From NCBI GenBank assembly GCA_964373065.1, contig CAYJSJ010000015.1, forward strand, positions 1 through 31,301: a stretch of 31,301 nucleotides of DNA. Reading direction: 5' to 3'. The DNA comes from CAYJSJ01 sp964373065 (GTDB lineage: Bacteria; Patescibacteriota; Gracilibacteria; Peribacterales; Peribacteraceae). The notes beneath the pieces were generated by a model that had not been told where the DNA came from, did no database searches, and saw nothing but the letters and a program-made list of their open reading frames with translations. Position numbers and translations under genes: made by a program. Shown piece after piece: positions 6,976-14,820 of this stretch; position 1 is the stretch's first letter, and every line of letters begins with the position of its first letter.

Positions 6976-9758
6976 TACGGTATAAGGAGGAAGGCGATCC
7001 CTGCATCCTGATCGTAAAAGACAAGCTGAAGGCCCGATTCGGGGCTATTGAGGAAGTTGGTGAAGAGATTCACCTTTTGATGCAAGCTTCCGTTGGGATC
7101 CTTTTCGATCGTCGCAGTGTTGAGGTCGAACACGATACTGTTAAAGCCAAGCGCCTTCATGCGCGCGAGCGTTTTTACATTGTCACGATCTTTGTACATA
7201 CACCGGAAGAAATCCAATTGGTTATCGGCTATGCCGATCACTTCCAAATTTTTTGGAATGAAGTAGGGCATGAATGTCCCCACCCGAAAGAGCAACGGTC
7301 TGTCCGGCATGGACGCGTGGCGTTCCATCACGATATCCGTGATATCGTCATAGTAAGGAATGGTCCTCTCCTGCAGGGTCTCCGCGGAAATCTTCCCTAT
7401 CGTGTATTCGAGGAGATTGCGCTGCGTTTCAAACTGCCAGAGCCGCATCCCAAGGCAAAGAAGAATACCGAGCGTAATCAACGTCCCAACCGCAGATCTA
7501 CTGAGCACATCCGGTGCCTTCGCAAGGAGCGCTTCCACGCAGAGCACAAGCCCGAAGAATACGCCGACCCCATACCACGGCACGCCGCTGGCGAGGAATA
7601 CCCATTGCAAGAGAATAAACATGGTGGAGATCCAAAGCCACCGCAGCCACCTGCCCTCGTCACGCCAGAAAAACGGAAGGAGGAGCAGGAGCACAACGAG
7701 AAGCAGCGCCGGCTGCGTCGTGACGTAATATCCGACGTGATCTAAGTTCATCACCGAGCGCCACGGCAGAGTGAAGTAGTGTCCCCATCCGACGTGATTA
7801 CCCCAGTAGCGATCGAGCTCCTCGGAACCCGCCGTCGATTTGCAATAGGGATCCGCAGGATCGACGGCAAGATCCGGAGGAAGTGAATAGGGAATGCTGC
7901 CAAACTTTTCACCCGAGAGATCCAGTGTCGGCGTAAGTGTATTGGGAGCGGCGAATTGTGCACGCGGGAAGAACCCTCCCTGCAAAATGGTATTATGTTC
8001 CACCCACGGAAATACCGTGATACCGAATCCTCCTACAAAGATCGCGGCGAGAACCAGTGAAGAAATAATGCGGTCTTTGCGTAGAAAACACGCGATGCCG
8101 AGTAGCAACACACCTGCGACGACAAAGAACGCAAAGACGACGAATGGGGCTGCAATTTCTGTCCCATAGTTAAGCTTCGCAGCAATGGCAGGAATATTTA
8201 ACGTTCCCTGTTGTATAAACATCGCACAGATCATCAGCACGGCGGCGAAGAAGGCTGCCGCATGGAGCGCACCTCCGGCAATGACGGCAGCAAGCGCCAT
8301 GACCACCATAATTGCCGTCACTTTCATGGAAAAGGCAAGCCCCGCAAAGATGCCGCCGAGCAGCATCATGCAACGTACGCTGCGAGGGTTCTTCTGCTCT
8401 AAAAAGAGCGCGGAAAACACGCAAAATGTCGCCAGCGCTCCCATGGCGAAAACGGCGTTATCAATCTTCATATCGGCAAACGAAAAATGGCCGACGAGCG
8501 GCAACGTGTAGTAGAGTAACGCAGCAAGTGTTCCGCGCCCCTGCCCCAGAAACACCCGTCCGAAGAGGAGAATGGAAAGTATGGCAACAACGCCTGCAAA
8601 CCAGTTAATGACGAGGGAAACCGTAGCGCCAAAGATGCTCTCGAAACCGAAGAGGAGAAACCCGAGCGATGTCAGATACTCCCACTGAAAGGAGGAGAGG
8701 GAATGTACGAATGTCCCGTAACTTACAAGGATCCGTGGACGGTTTAAGTAGCTCCCAAGGTCATCCCAACCGATGGGAAACGGCCGAATGACATTCAGGT
8801 AGTTCAGTGCCAAGTAACTGAGAAGAAACCAACCGACAAGCATGCCCGGTCCGTACCATGTTCCCGGTATCTGCCACCGCGCACTCAAAAACTTTTCGAT
8901 CCAGTATTTTGCATGCCGGAAACCAACAACGGGAACAAGGAGCAGAAGAACCCACCCAAAGAACGCCGTATAGATACCGGCCAATGCCAAAACCCAAAGC
9001 GTCACGATCCAGGCGCCTGCACCGATACCAAGGGAGAGTACTGTTTCTTGTAGAAGATCTTCCAAGGGGAGGCGGAGCACGCGACGCAGGACAAAACGCC
9101 CTGCGATAAGGAATTCAAAAATGAGAACTAGGAGCACAAACGCCGGCGGCAAGACGCGCGTGAAAAACGATGCTTGCAAACAATGCATGCGCATAGTGCT
9201 TGCTTCAGCTACTTTGCTGAAAACGCCGATGCGTTGCAGGCAGTTGCGGCTCTTCAATACATCGTAATTTTTAGCAAGAGATGCAAGCGCCTCCTCCCCC
9301 GCCCCTTGGTACACTTCCGGCCTCGGTTCCACAATTGTGCGCAGCGTTAATTGGCCATTGCCCGAAAGAGTTAGAGAGGTAAAGAGAAGCCAGACCATCG
9401 AAAGCATGAGCAAAAGCAGCTTCCAAGGAGCCATGATCAAGGGACTTGCGACGGAACCGGTACGCACCGTTTTCCAAAGCAAAAAAACACCGTAGATAAA
9501 AGCGCACACGACGGCATACCAGACGAGAAACGGTACGCGCAGGAGCGTATGTGTTACAAACGGAAAAAACCCGTAGACCCCTCTGCAAATAAACGCACCC
9601 TGATTACAGAGCGCCGCGATGGACTCCATGGCTTCCTTCGAAAGAAGGACTGCCCCGTGCGCGGGGACGCCGAGGTAATACAGAAACGTCCACAATCCCC
9701 ATGTGAGGATTGCGACGAAGAGGCTTACGGAAAGGATCTCGACGGTTCTCTGCGTCAT
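6975..9758 (-). CDS. Large multi-pass membrane protein, GT-C glycosyltransferase-like
   Basis: A 927-residue protein with well over ten hydrophobic helices spread along its length and a hydrophilic C-terminal domain (about the last 150 residues). No family is certain. A large loop after an early TM block carries PIGWDDLGSYLNRPRIL (about residues 328-344); paired acidic residues in an early extracytoplasmic loop are the hallmark of GT-C enzymes (PMT/ArnT/GT39 types) that use polyprenyl-phosphate sugars. This fits the coupled GT2 and DUF2304 genes downstream. Start: MTQRTVEILSVSLF at 9758 places the first TM near the N-terminus; a longer start at 9830 adds 24 residues but would leave almost no room for a divergent promoter with sufS. 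Confidence 0.7.
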   Translation of the reverse strand: MTQRTVEILSVSLFVAILTWGLWTFLYYLGVPAHGAVLLSKEAMESIAALCNQGAFICRGVYGFFPFVTHTLLRVPFLVWYAVVCAFIYGVFLLWKTVRTGSVASPLIMAPWKLLLLMLSMVWLLFTSLTLSGNGQLTLRTIVEPRPEVYQGAGEEALASLAKNYDVLKSRNCLQRIGVFSKVAEASTMRMHCLQASFFTRVLPPAFVLLVLIFEFLIAGRFVLRRVLRLPLEDLLQETVLSLGIGAGAWIVTLWVLALAGIYTAFFGWVLLLLVPVVGFRHAKYWIEKFLSARWQIPGTWYGPGMLVGWFLLSYLALNYLNVIRPFPIGWDDLGSYLNRPRILVSYGTFVHSLSSFQWEYLTSLGFLLFGFESIFGATVSLVINWFAGVVAILSILLFGRVFLGQGRGTLAALLYYTLPLVGHFSFADMKIDNAVFAMGALATFCVFSALFLEQKNPRSVRCMMLLGGIFAGLAFSMKVTAIMVVMALAAVIAGGALHAAAFFAAVLMICAMFIQQGTLNIPAIAAKLNYGTEIAAPFVVFAFFVVAGVLLLGIACFLRKDRIISSLVLAAIFVGGFGITVFPWVEHNTILQGGFFPRAQFAAPNTLTPTLDLSGEKFGSIPYSLPPDLAVDPADPYCKSTAGSEELDRYWGNHVGWGHYFTLPWRSVMNLDHVGYYVTTQPALLLVVLLLLLPFFWRDEGRWLRWLWISTMFILLQWVFLASGVPWYGVGVFFGLVLCVEALLAKAPDVLSRSAVGTLITLGILLCLGMRLWQFETQRNLLEYTIGKISAETLQERTIPYYDDITDIVMERHASMPDRPLLFRVGTFMPYFIPKNLEVIGIADNQLDFFRCMYKDRDNVKTLARMKALGFNSIVFDLNTATIEKDPNGSLHQKVNLFTNFLNSPESGLQLVFYDQDAGIAFLLIP

Positions 9759-9837
9759 ACGGAAGCGTATGGTACTGAAATCTCCGCTGCTTTTACAGCC
9801 GAATTCGGAGACATTTGGTGGTACGATCAATCGCGAA

Positions 9838-11058
9838 ATGACGTATAACGCTAAAAGAATTCGGCAGGAATTCCCGCTGCTCGCCTCCGGCGACTTCGTC
9901 TACCTTGATTCCGCTGCTACTACTCAGAAACCACAGGCAGTGCTGGATGCTCTCCATCGCTTCTATTGCGAGGACAATAGCAATGTCCACCGCGGCATGC
10001 ACATGCTCGCAGAGCGTGCGACCATCGCCTACGAGGAGGCGCGCAGTGTCGTTGCGAAGTTCATAGGTGCTACTCCGCAGGAAATCATCTTTACAAAAAA
10101 CTGCACCGAGGCCATCAACCTCGTCGCAAGAAGCTGGGGCAAGGCAAACCTCCGTCGCGGCGACACAGTCGTTCTCTCCATACTGGAGCACCACAGCAAC
10201 ATCGTCCCGTGGCTTATGCTCAAGGAAGAAATTGGCATAGCAGTAGAGTGGATGGACATCGACAATAACGGTGTACTACGTATCGAGCAGCTCGATGCAT
10301 TGCTCGCGAAGGGCAACGTGAAACTGGTCTCGGTGACAGGACTCAGCAATGTCCTCGGTACAAAAACGCCACTCAAAACAATCGTTCAAACATCACACAT
10401 AGCAGGTGCAAAAGTGCTCGTCGACGCCGCACAACTCGTCGCACACGCGCCGATCGATGTCGCAGATATCGATTGCGATTTTCTCGCATTCTCCGGCCAC
10501 AAACTCTACGGACCCACCGGCATAGGAGTGCTCTTTGGCAAGCGCGATCTGCTCGAACGGATGCCACCCTTCCTCGGCGGCGGCATGATGATCGGCGAAG
10601 TGAAAAAAGATCATTTCACTGCGGCGGATCTTCCCCAGAAGTTTGAAGCCGGTACACCTCCTATCGCCGAGGCAGTAGGTCTCGCTGCCGCAATCACATG
10701 GCTCTCGCAGTACTCCTGGAAGGATATGGAGGCGCACGAAGATTCTGTACTTCGCTACGCAGTCTCGAAACTGCAATCCATCGATAGCCTCTCGATCCTC
10801 CCTAACCCTTGCCCTAACCCCAACCCCATCGGCTCCCTCAGCTTTATCATAGCAGGCATCCACCCCCACGACCTCACCGACATCATTGGCAAAAAAGGTG
10901 TATGTCTCCGCGCGGGGCACCACTGTACGCAACCACTCCACGAACGCCTCGGCATCAAGGCTTCCACGAGGCTATCGGTAGGAATCTACACGACGAACGA
11001 GGATATTGATCGGGCAGCTACTGCAATAAAAGATGCACTGAACATGCTGCGCCCCTAA
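9838..11058 (+). CDS. sufS: Cysteine desulfurase, SufS type
   Basis: PLP enzyme that removes sulfur from cysteine as an enzyme-bound persulfide for Fe-S cluster assembly. Seen over 406 residues: YLDSAATTQKP at 22-32, NVHRGMHMLAERAT near 49-62, the PLP Schiff-base Lys222 in FSGHKLYGPTG, GTPPIAEAVGL near 272-282, and catalytic Cys363 in RAGHHCTQP. The start MTYNAKRIRQEFPLL is the family N-terminus; 45 upstream in-frame codons overlap the divergent gene and are rejected. Residues 323-330 (NPCPNPNP) come from an in-frame CCCTAAC tract placed in the variable loop before the Cys segment. The stop TAA is itself part of a second CCCTAA array. sufU follows 35 bp later. Confidence 0.95.
   Translation: MTYNAKRIRQEFPLLASGDFVYLDSAATTQKPQAVLDALHRFYCEDNSNVHRGMHMLAERATIAYEEARSVVAKFIGATPQEIIFTKNCTEAINLVARSWGKANLRRGDTVVLSILEHHSNIVPWLMLKEEIGIAVEWMDIDNNGVLRIEQLDALLAKGNVKLVSVTGLSNVLGTKTPLKTIVQTSHIAGAKVLVDAAQLVAHAPIDVADIDCDFLAFSGHKLYGPTGIGVLFGKRDLLERMPPFLGGGMMIGEVKKDHFTAADLPQKFEAGTPPIAEAVGLAAAITWLSQYSWKDMEAHEDSVLRYAVSKLQSIDSLSILPNPCPNPNPIGSLSFIIAGIHPHDLTDIIGKKGVCLRAGHHCTQPLHERLGIKASTRLSVGIYTTNEDIDRAATAIKDALNMLRP
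10800..10827. repeat. CCCTAAC-type tract read in-frame within sufS
   Basis: CCCTAACCCTTGCCCTAACC followed by CCAACCCC. It is read CCT AAC CCT TGC, so it gives Asn-Pro residues instead of stops. It is related to the array at 11053-11092. Confidence 0.8.
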
Positions 11059-11092
11059 CCCTATCCCTAACCCTAACCCTATCCCCAAACCC
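11053..11092. repeat. Telomere-like CCCTAA array between sufS and sufU
   Basis: About six degenerate CCCTAA/CCCTAT/CCCCAAA units fill the whole sufS-sufU spacer. The first unit supplies the TAA stop of sufS (11056-11058), and the last abuts the ATG of sufU. Confidence 0.9.
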
Positions 11093-11093
11093 C

Positions 11094-11504
11094 ATGGATC
11101 TCTACGCCGAAAACATTCTCGACCATTACCGCGACCCACGCAATAGGGGCGAGGGGCTAAGTGCAAGTGCGATGGGAAAAGAAGATAACCCCGCCTGTGG
11201 CGATGCGCTAACTGTGCACCTGTGGATCACAGACGACATCATTCAAAAAATTGAGTGGGAAGGAGAAGGGTGTGCCATAGCGCAGGCAGCCATGTCGATG
11301 CTCAGCGAGGAAGTGGCAGGGAAGACTCTCAAAGAGATAGAAGTATGGAAGCCGCATGATGTGTATGCCATGCTCGGCGTCCCTATAGGCCCGCGCAGGT
11401 TCAAGTGCGCACTTCTGTGCCTGCATACACTCAAAAACGCAGTCAGAACATACGGAGGAAAGGGGGCACAGAGCTGGCTTCAGACCGTCGAACTCTCGTC
11501 GTAA
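11094..11504 (+). CDS. sufU: Fe-S cluster scaffold, SufU/IscU family
   Basis: A 136-residue scaffold or sulfur-relay protein for SufS. Seen: N-terminal YAENILDHYRDPRN typical of the SufU branch; the three conserved Cys at C35 (NPACGD, with Asp37), C60 (GEGCAIAQAA) and C105 (RRFKCALL); and a fourth Cys at 109. In SufU these ligands plus Asp bind zinc and accept the persulfide from SufS. A Pro-Arg-rich 'IGPRRFKC' region is present, matching the SufU-type insertion area. Location directly behind sufS supports the pairing. No SufB, SufC or SufD is in the window. No Shine-Dalgarno: the ATG follows a C-rich repeat. Confidence 0.9.
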   Translation: MDLYAENILDHYRDPRNRGEGLSASAMGKEDNPACGDALTVHLWITDDIIQKIEWEGEGCAIAQAAMSMLSEEVAGKTLKEIEVWKPHDVYAMLGVPIGPRRFKCALLCLHTLKNAVRTYGGKGAQSWLQTVELSS

Positions 11505-11729
11505 GCTTCTCCGAATACATATCTCAGTACTCCACTGGTGATGAATGCTGTTTGACATACGGCCACTCTTTACTAATCCCAGATTCAAACATCATAGGAA
11601 GCTGATTCTCGACAAAAGAAAATATTTTGCAAGAAAGTATTGATGAAATTCCTCGTAAATAGACTTCATTGTGGCCAGATACCCTTGTTATGGCATTTTA
11701 TAAATGCTACCGTCTCAGACTTTGTTGCC

Positions 11730-12833
11730 ATGGAAAACACGAAACTTTCACCGGCTCAGAGAGGATACCGGATGCCCGCTGAATGGGAACCGCACAAAGC
11801 AACATGGCTCGCTTACCCGTTTGATGCGCAAGAAAATGGAAGCAAGCACCGCCACTGGCCGAATGGTGTCTTTCATAGGAAAAAAATCGAACGCCTCTGG
11901 GCAGATATGGCGAGGCACCTCGCACCGGCGGAGACCGTACATATCCTCGTAAAAAATGCCGAAGCGAGAGAGCGACTCTATCGCACATTCAATGATGTAT
12001 CGGATGGGCTCACAAATCACCCGAATATCGCAGTGCACACCGTCCCCTACGACTGGTCGTGGATGCGCGATTCCGGGGGGATCTTCCTCGTCAATGATCG
12101 TACCGGGGAGCGCTGCATCACCGATTGGAAATTTAATGGATGGGGGAAGGAACCCTGGCAATTGGAAAGTGCTCTCGATGACCGAGTGCCGGAGCACATG
12201 GCGCAGATCGCCAACGTGCAGCGTTACCAAATGTCCTTCGTACTGGAGGGAGGCTCCATAGACGTCAACGGGACCGGCTCGCTCCTGACGACGGAGGAAT
12301 GTCTGCTCAATAAAAATCGCCTCCTCCCCGGGGAATCACCAAGGACACAAGACAGTATGGACCGAGTACTCGAAGAAAATTTGGGCGTACAAAACGTCCT
12401 CTGGCTGGAACGGGGCATAGGCGGGGACGATACGAGCGGACATATAGATGACCTCACGCGATTCGTCGCGGAAGACACGGTGATCACCATGGTTGCCCCT
12501 CGCTCGTTCGGGAGCGACCACTATGCTCTGAGAGCAAACCTCAAACGACTCAAAGACATGCGCAATGAACAGGGAAGCCAACTCTCCATCATTGAAGTAG
12601 AGCTTCCGAAACCCGCAAGTTTATGGGGCCAAAAACTTCCCATGAGCTACGCAAATTTTTATATCGGCAATGGTGTGGTACTCGTACCCGTCTTCAATGA
12701 TCCAAACGACGCCAAGGCACTCGGCGCACTGCAGCAAGCGTTTCCGGATCGCCGGATCATAGGTATCTATGCAAAAGATTTCGTGTGGGGGCTGGGGACA
12801 TTCCACTGTTCCACACAGCAGGAGCCTGCTTGA
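11730..12833 (+). CDS. aguA: Agmatine deiminase (PPADI family)
   Basis: Hydrolyses agmatine to N-carbamoylputrescine and ammonia, part of arginine-derived polyamine synthesis. Seen over 367 residues: N-terminal GYRMPAEWEPHKATWLAYP, the substrate segment WMRDSGGIF (Asp114), FVLEGGSIDVNG with E173, catalytic His238 in GGDDTSGHIDDLTRF, and catalytic Cys360 in GLGTFHCSTQQEP at the very C-terminus. These match the agmatine deiminase branch more than peptidyl-arginine deiminases of Porphyromonas. The start MENTKLSPAQRGYRMP is chosen over a longer ORF whose extra 30 residues show no family match. It stands alone: no carbamoylputrescine amidohydrolase or arginine decarboxylase is nearby. Confidence 0.92.
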   Translation: MENTKLSPAQRGYRMPAEWEPHKATWLAYPFDAQENGSKHRHWPNGVFHRKKIERLWADMARHLAPAETVHILVKNAEARERLYRTFNDVSDGLTNHPNIAVHTVPYDWSWMRDSGGIFLVNDRTGERCITDWKFNGWGKEPWQLESALDDRVPEHMAQIANVQRYQMSFVLEGGSIDVNGTGSLLTTEECLLNKNRLLPGESPRTQDSMDRVLEENLGVQNVLWLERGIGGDDTSGHIDDLTRFVAEDTVITMVAPRSFGSDHYALRANLKRLKDMRNEQGSQLSIIEVELPKPASLWGQKLPMSYANFYIGNGVVLVPVFNDPNDAKALGALQQAFPDRRIIGIYAKDFVWGLGTFHCSTQQEPA

Positions 12834-12856
12834 AAAGTAACAAGGAGAACACAGCA

Positions 12857-12966
12857 CACGGCCTGCCAGCGAACCGTCGCCTCTGGGCTATGGTCCGCAG
12901 GCCGTAGACAGAAGGTGCATGTCGAAGAAGTCCACCTTCGCCCGCCGCGGCGGGGCTATGGCGGAC
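12857..12966. repeat. Nested inverted repeats in the aguA-tRNA spacer
   Basis: Three dyads lie in this gap: ACGGCCTGC with GCAGGCCGT, GAAGGTG with CACCTTC, and a perfect CCCGCCGCGGCGGG palindrome at 12941-12954 flanked by GTCC (12930) and GGAC (near 12966). The last block, TCCACCTTCGCCC plus GCTATGGCGGAC, resembles a dispersed repeat I recall from CPR drafts. No reading frame or RNA gene is recognised between 12834 and 13025. Confidence 0.55.
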
Positions 12967-13025
12967 AAAGTATCTTCGGCTTCACTGCGTCGCCTTCGGC
13001 TCCTTGCTCAGCTCGAATTCAACTT

Positions 13026-13100
<75 letters not shown>

Positions 13101-13188
13101 AACCGATCAATTCTCGATTTGTCATCCGGCATTGTCAAACTATCGGACACGTTTACAGCCTCCACTCATCTTCGAAGACCAACACCGA

Positions 13189-13279
13189 TGACGAATGCTT
13201 TCGCCTTTTCGCCAGTACGTTAGCCGGCGGTTTCAACCGCCGGCTAACGTTGCAGTAATAGAGGAATTCATTCCGGATG
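13189..13279 (-). repeat. Dispersed palindromic element, copy 2 (inverted)
   Basis: The reverse complement matches 3392-3482 over roughly 90 bp with about ten differences, including the CCGGAATGAATTCCTCTATT flank and the GCGAAAAG-CGAA-ATTCGTCA flank. The palindrome at 13217-13250 reads ACGTTAGCC...GGCTAACGT where copy 1 has ATGTTAGCC...GGCTAACAT, a paired change on both arms. It ends about 45 bp before the methyltransferase start. Confidence 0.88.
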
Positions 13280-13323
13280 TGCATGTTGAGCGATATACTA
13301 CCAATAATCCAACGCAGTACACG

Positions 13324-14040
13324 ATGACGCCCGCACTCATAGACTTTCAGCTCCCCGAGCCCACGATGCACCGCCCAACGGGCAGTGTGTGGCAAAACAT
13401 GCGCACGCCGTTCTGGACGGCATTCTTCGATGAACGCATGCATGCGATCTTCCGGAAGGGCGGACGCATGATCGATATCGGCGGAGGCCTGCGGATCGAT
13501 CCAAAGCGCGGCAACAAAGTGGATGCGGAAGCGCACAGAAAATTTACGAAGTACCTGAGCGATCCGAACGTGCAGTACCACGTGACGGATTACACCGATC
13601 GGTATCACCCCGATTTCGTCGAGGATATCCATGCGCTTTCCTTTGAAAATGATTCAATCGATGCGCTGCTATGCATCGCGGTGCTCGAACACGTGTACGA
13701 TCCGAAAAAGGCGGCAGAGGAACTCATACGCGTGCTGAAGAAAGGTGGCGAAGCCTTCCTCTACGTTCCCTTCATCTACAGATACCACGCAAACGTCACC
13801 AAGGATTACAAAGATTACTACCGCTACTCAAAAGACGGCATCGGTTACCTCTTCCGTGCATGTTCGAAGATCACCATCTGCCCCGTACGCGGGCTCTTTG
13901 AATCTCTTCTGCGCTGTACGCCGCTCCATCTGGTCACTCCGTTCGCGCTTGTTGCGCGGATCCTTGATTGGTCGGTACCGAAAATGCGACAGGTCTCCGA
14001 ACGACAGGCATCGGGGTATTTCGTGCATGTGGTGAAATAA
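13324..14040 (+). CDS. Class I SAM-dependent methyltransferase
   Basis: A 238-residue protein with motif I MIDIGGGLRID (about residues 49-59), a post-I acidic region, VTDYTDRYHPDF and the motif IV/post-IV stretch DALLCIAVLEHVYDP, followed by AAEELIRVLKKGGEAFLYVPF. This is the Methyltransf_11 pattern. A C-terminal hydrophobic patch (LLRCTPLHLVTPFALVARIL) may touch membrane. The start is set at MTPALIDFQ; the frame stays open upstream to 13195 but only through the dispersed palindrome, giving a repeat-derived translation. Substrate unknown; glycan or small-molecule methylation is possible. Confidence 0.75.
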   Translation: MTPALIDFQLPEPTMHRPTGSVWQNMRTPFWTAFFDERMHAIFRKGGRMIDIGGGLRIDPKRGNKVDAEAHRKFTKYLSDPNVQYHVTDYTDRYHPDFVEDIHALSFENDSIDALLCIAVLEHVYDPKKAAEELIRVLKKGGEAFLYVPFIYRYHANVTKDYKDYYRYSKDGIGYLFRACSKITICPVRGLFESLLRCTPLHLVTPFALVARILDWSVPKMRQVSERQASGYFVHVVK

Positions 14041-14080
14041 TTTGAAGACAGCGTACCTCGCACATGCTTCTCTATCGAGA

Positions 14081-14109
14081 TTGACAAGGTGATACACTTT
14101 TGATACACT
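14081..14109 (+). promoter_or_regulatory. Sigma70-type promoter of the toxin-antitoxin operon with repeated operator
   Basis: TTGACA (14081-14086), a 17-bp spacer, then TACACT (14104-14109). TGATACACT occurs twice, at 14090-14098 and 14101-14109, 11 bp (about one helical turn) apart and overlapping the -10. This is well placed as a binding site for the RHH antitoxin, which usually represses its own operon. Confidence 0.75.
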
Positions 14110-14133
14110 GACCCAGAAGCCCCATCTTTCCAC

Positions 14134-14364
14134 ATGCCAACGAAAAAGAAACGCATCAATATCACCCTTCCAAACTACGTCGCGCTCTTTCTGAAGAAGA
14201 TTTCCCTACGCGATGATGTGCCTCAGGCAACGAAGGCCGCAGAACTTCTCGAACGAGCCATGGAACTCGAAGAGGATGCTTTTTTCAGTCAGATTGCTCT
14301 GAAACGAGACAAAAAAAACGCACGATTTCTCTCGCATGATGCCTTCTGGTCAAAGGTCCTATGA
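14134..14364 (+). CDS. Antitoxin, ribbon-helix-helix (RelB/CopG-like)
   Basis: A 76-residue protein: basic KKKRINITLPNYVALFLKK N-terminus forming the predicted beta strand and first helix of a ribbon-helix-helix DNA-binding domain, then an acidic helical tail (LLERAMELEEDAFFSQIAL) that would wrap the toxin. The stop overlaps the next gene by ATGA, the standard antitoxin-first arrangement. Likely autorepressor at the two TGATACACT sites upstream. Confidence 0.8.
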   Translation: MPTKKKRINITLPNYVALFLKKISLRDDVPQATKAAELLERAMELEEDAFFSQIALKRDKKNARFLSHDAFWSKVL

Positions 14365-14636
14365 ACTATACGATACTGTACTCAACTCTGCTCAACCAGA
14401 AGGACGTCGAACATTTTTCAAAAAAAGACCTGCGCACCATCAAGAAATCCATCGAGGAGAAACTCACAACGCATCCGGAAGTTTTCGGCAAGCCGCTGCG
14501 ATTTTCCTTCAAGGGACACCGAACTCTGCGCGTCGGAGATTACCGCATCATCTTTCGCATAGACGGTTCAAGAGTTAAAATATTAGTTATCGCCCACCGG
14601 TCAATCGTGTACGAACGCTTCCGGAATCTCCTGTAA
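14361..14636 (+). CDS. Toxin, RelE/ParE superfamily
   Basis: A 91-residue basic protein. Seen: helix-rich N-terminal half (FSKKDLRTIKKSIEEKL), then FGKPLRFSFKGHRTLRVGDYRIIFRID, the beta-sheet core typical of RelE/YafQ/ParE-like toxins (KPL...G...LRVGDYRIIF), and a closing strand VKILVIAHRSIVYER. Arg residues in LRVGDYR and the His in AHRSIVYER match positions often used in ribosome-dependent mRNA cleavage by RelE. An AAAGGT lies just before its ATG, one of few Shine-Dalgarno-like sites in the window. RelE versus ParE activity cannot be decided. Confidence 0.82.
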   Translation: MNYTILYSTLLNQKDVEHFSKKDLRTIKKSIEEKLTTHPEVFGKPLRFSFKGHRTLRVGDYRIIFRIDGSRVKILVIAHRSIVYERFRNLL

Positions 14637-14734
14637 GACACGTCCGGTACTTAGGGAAAATACTCTGGAAATCCTTGACGGGCTGATTCCTCCGCCGTAG
14701 CTTGCCCACGCATTCGATTTTCCGGCTTTCGCGG

Positions 14735-14794
14735 AGCGGAAGTCACCCTGAGCTTGCTGAGAGCAATCGAGGTGTCGAAGAGCTGTGCTCCGCT
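14735..14794. repeat. Hairpin-forming dispersed-type repeat before rpsF
   Basis: Outer arms AGCGGA (14735-14740) and TCCGCT (14789-14794) enclose CACC...GGTG (14744-14774) around an inner TTGCT-GAG-AGCAA stem. The sequence CACCCTGAGCTTG resembles the very common CCCTGAGC-TTG-CGAAGGG class of intergenic repeat (recollection). It fills most of the gap between the toxin and rpsF and could act as 5' leader structure of the ribosomal protein operon. Confidence 0.5.
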
Positions 14795-14820
14795 TGATCG
14801 CCGGATTTACCCACAAATCT

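Noticed and set aside
9703..9837. 45-codon N-terminal extension of SufS
   Set aside because: It overlaps the start of the divergent GT-C-like gene and precedes the normal SufS N-terminus.
11053..11092. Telomere or eukaryotic contamination signal
   Set aside because: The CCCTAA array is short, degenerate and internal, between two bacterial Suf genes, and other unrelated repeat units occur at similar positions.
11549..11600. Promoter with TTGACA at 11552 before aguA
   Set aside because: No acceptable -10 lies 16-18 bp downstream, and the site is far from the chosen start at 11730.
13195..13323. N-terminal extension of the methyltransferase
   Set aside because: The extra 43 codons translate the dispersed palindrome and its flank and have no methyltransferase features; the start at 13324 is better.
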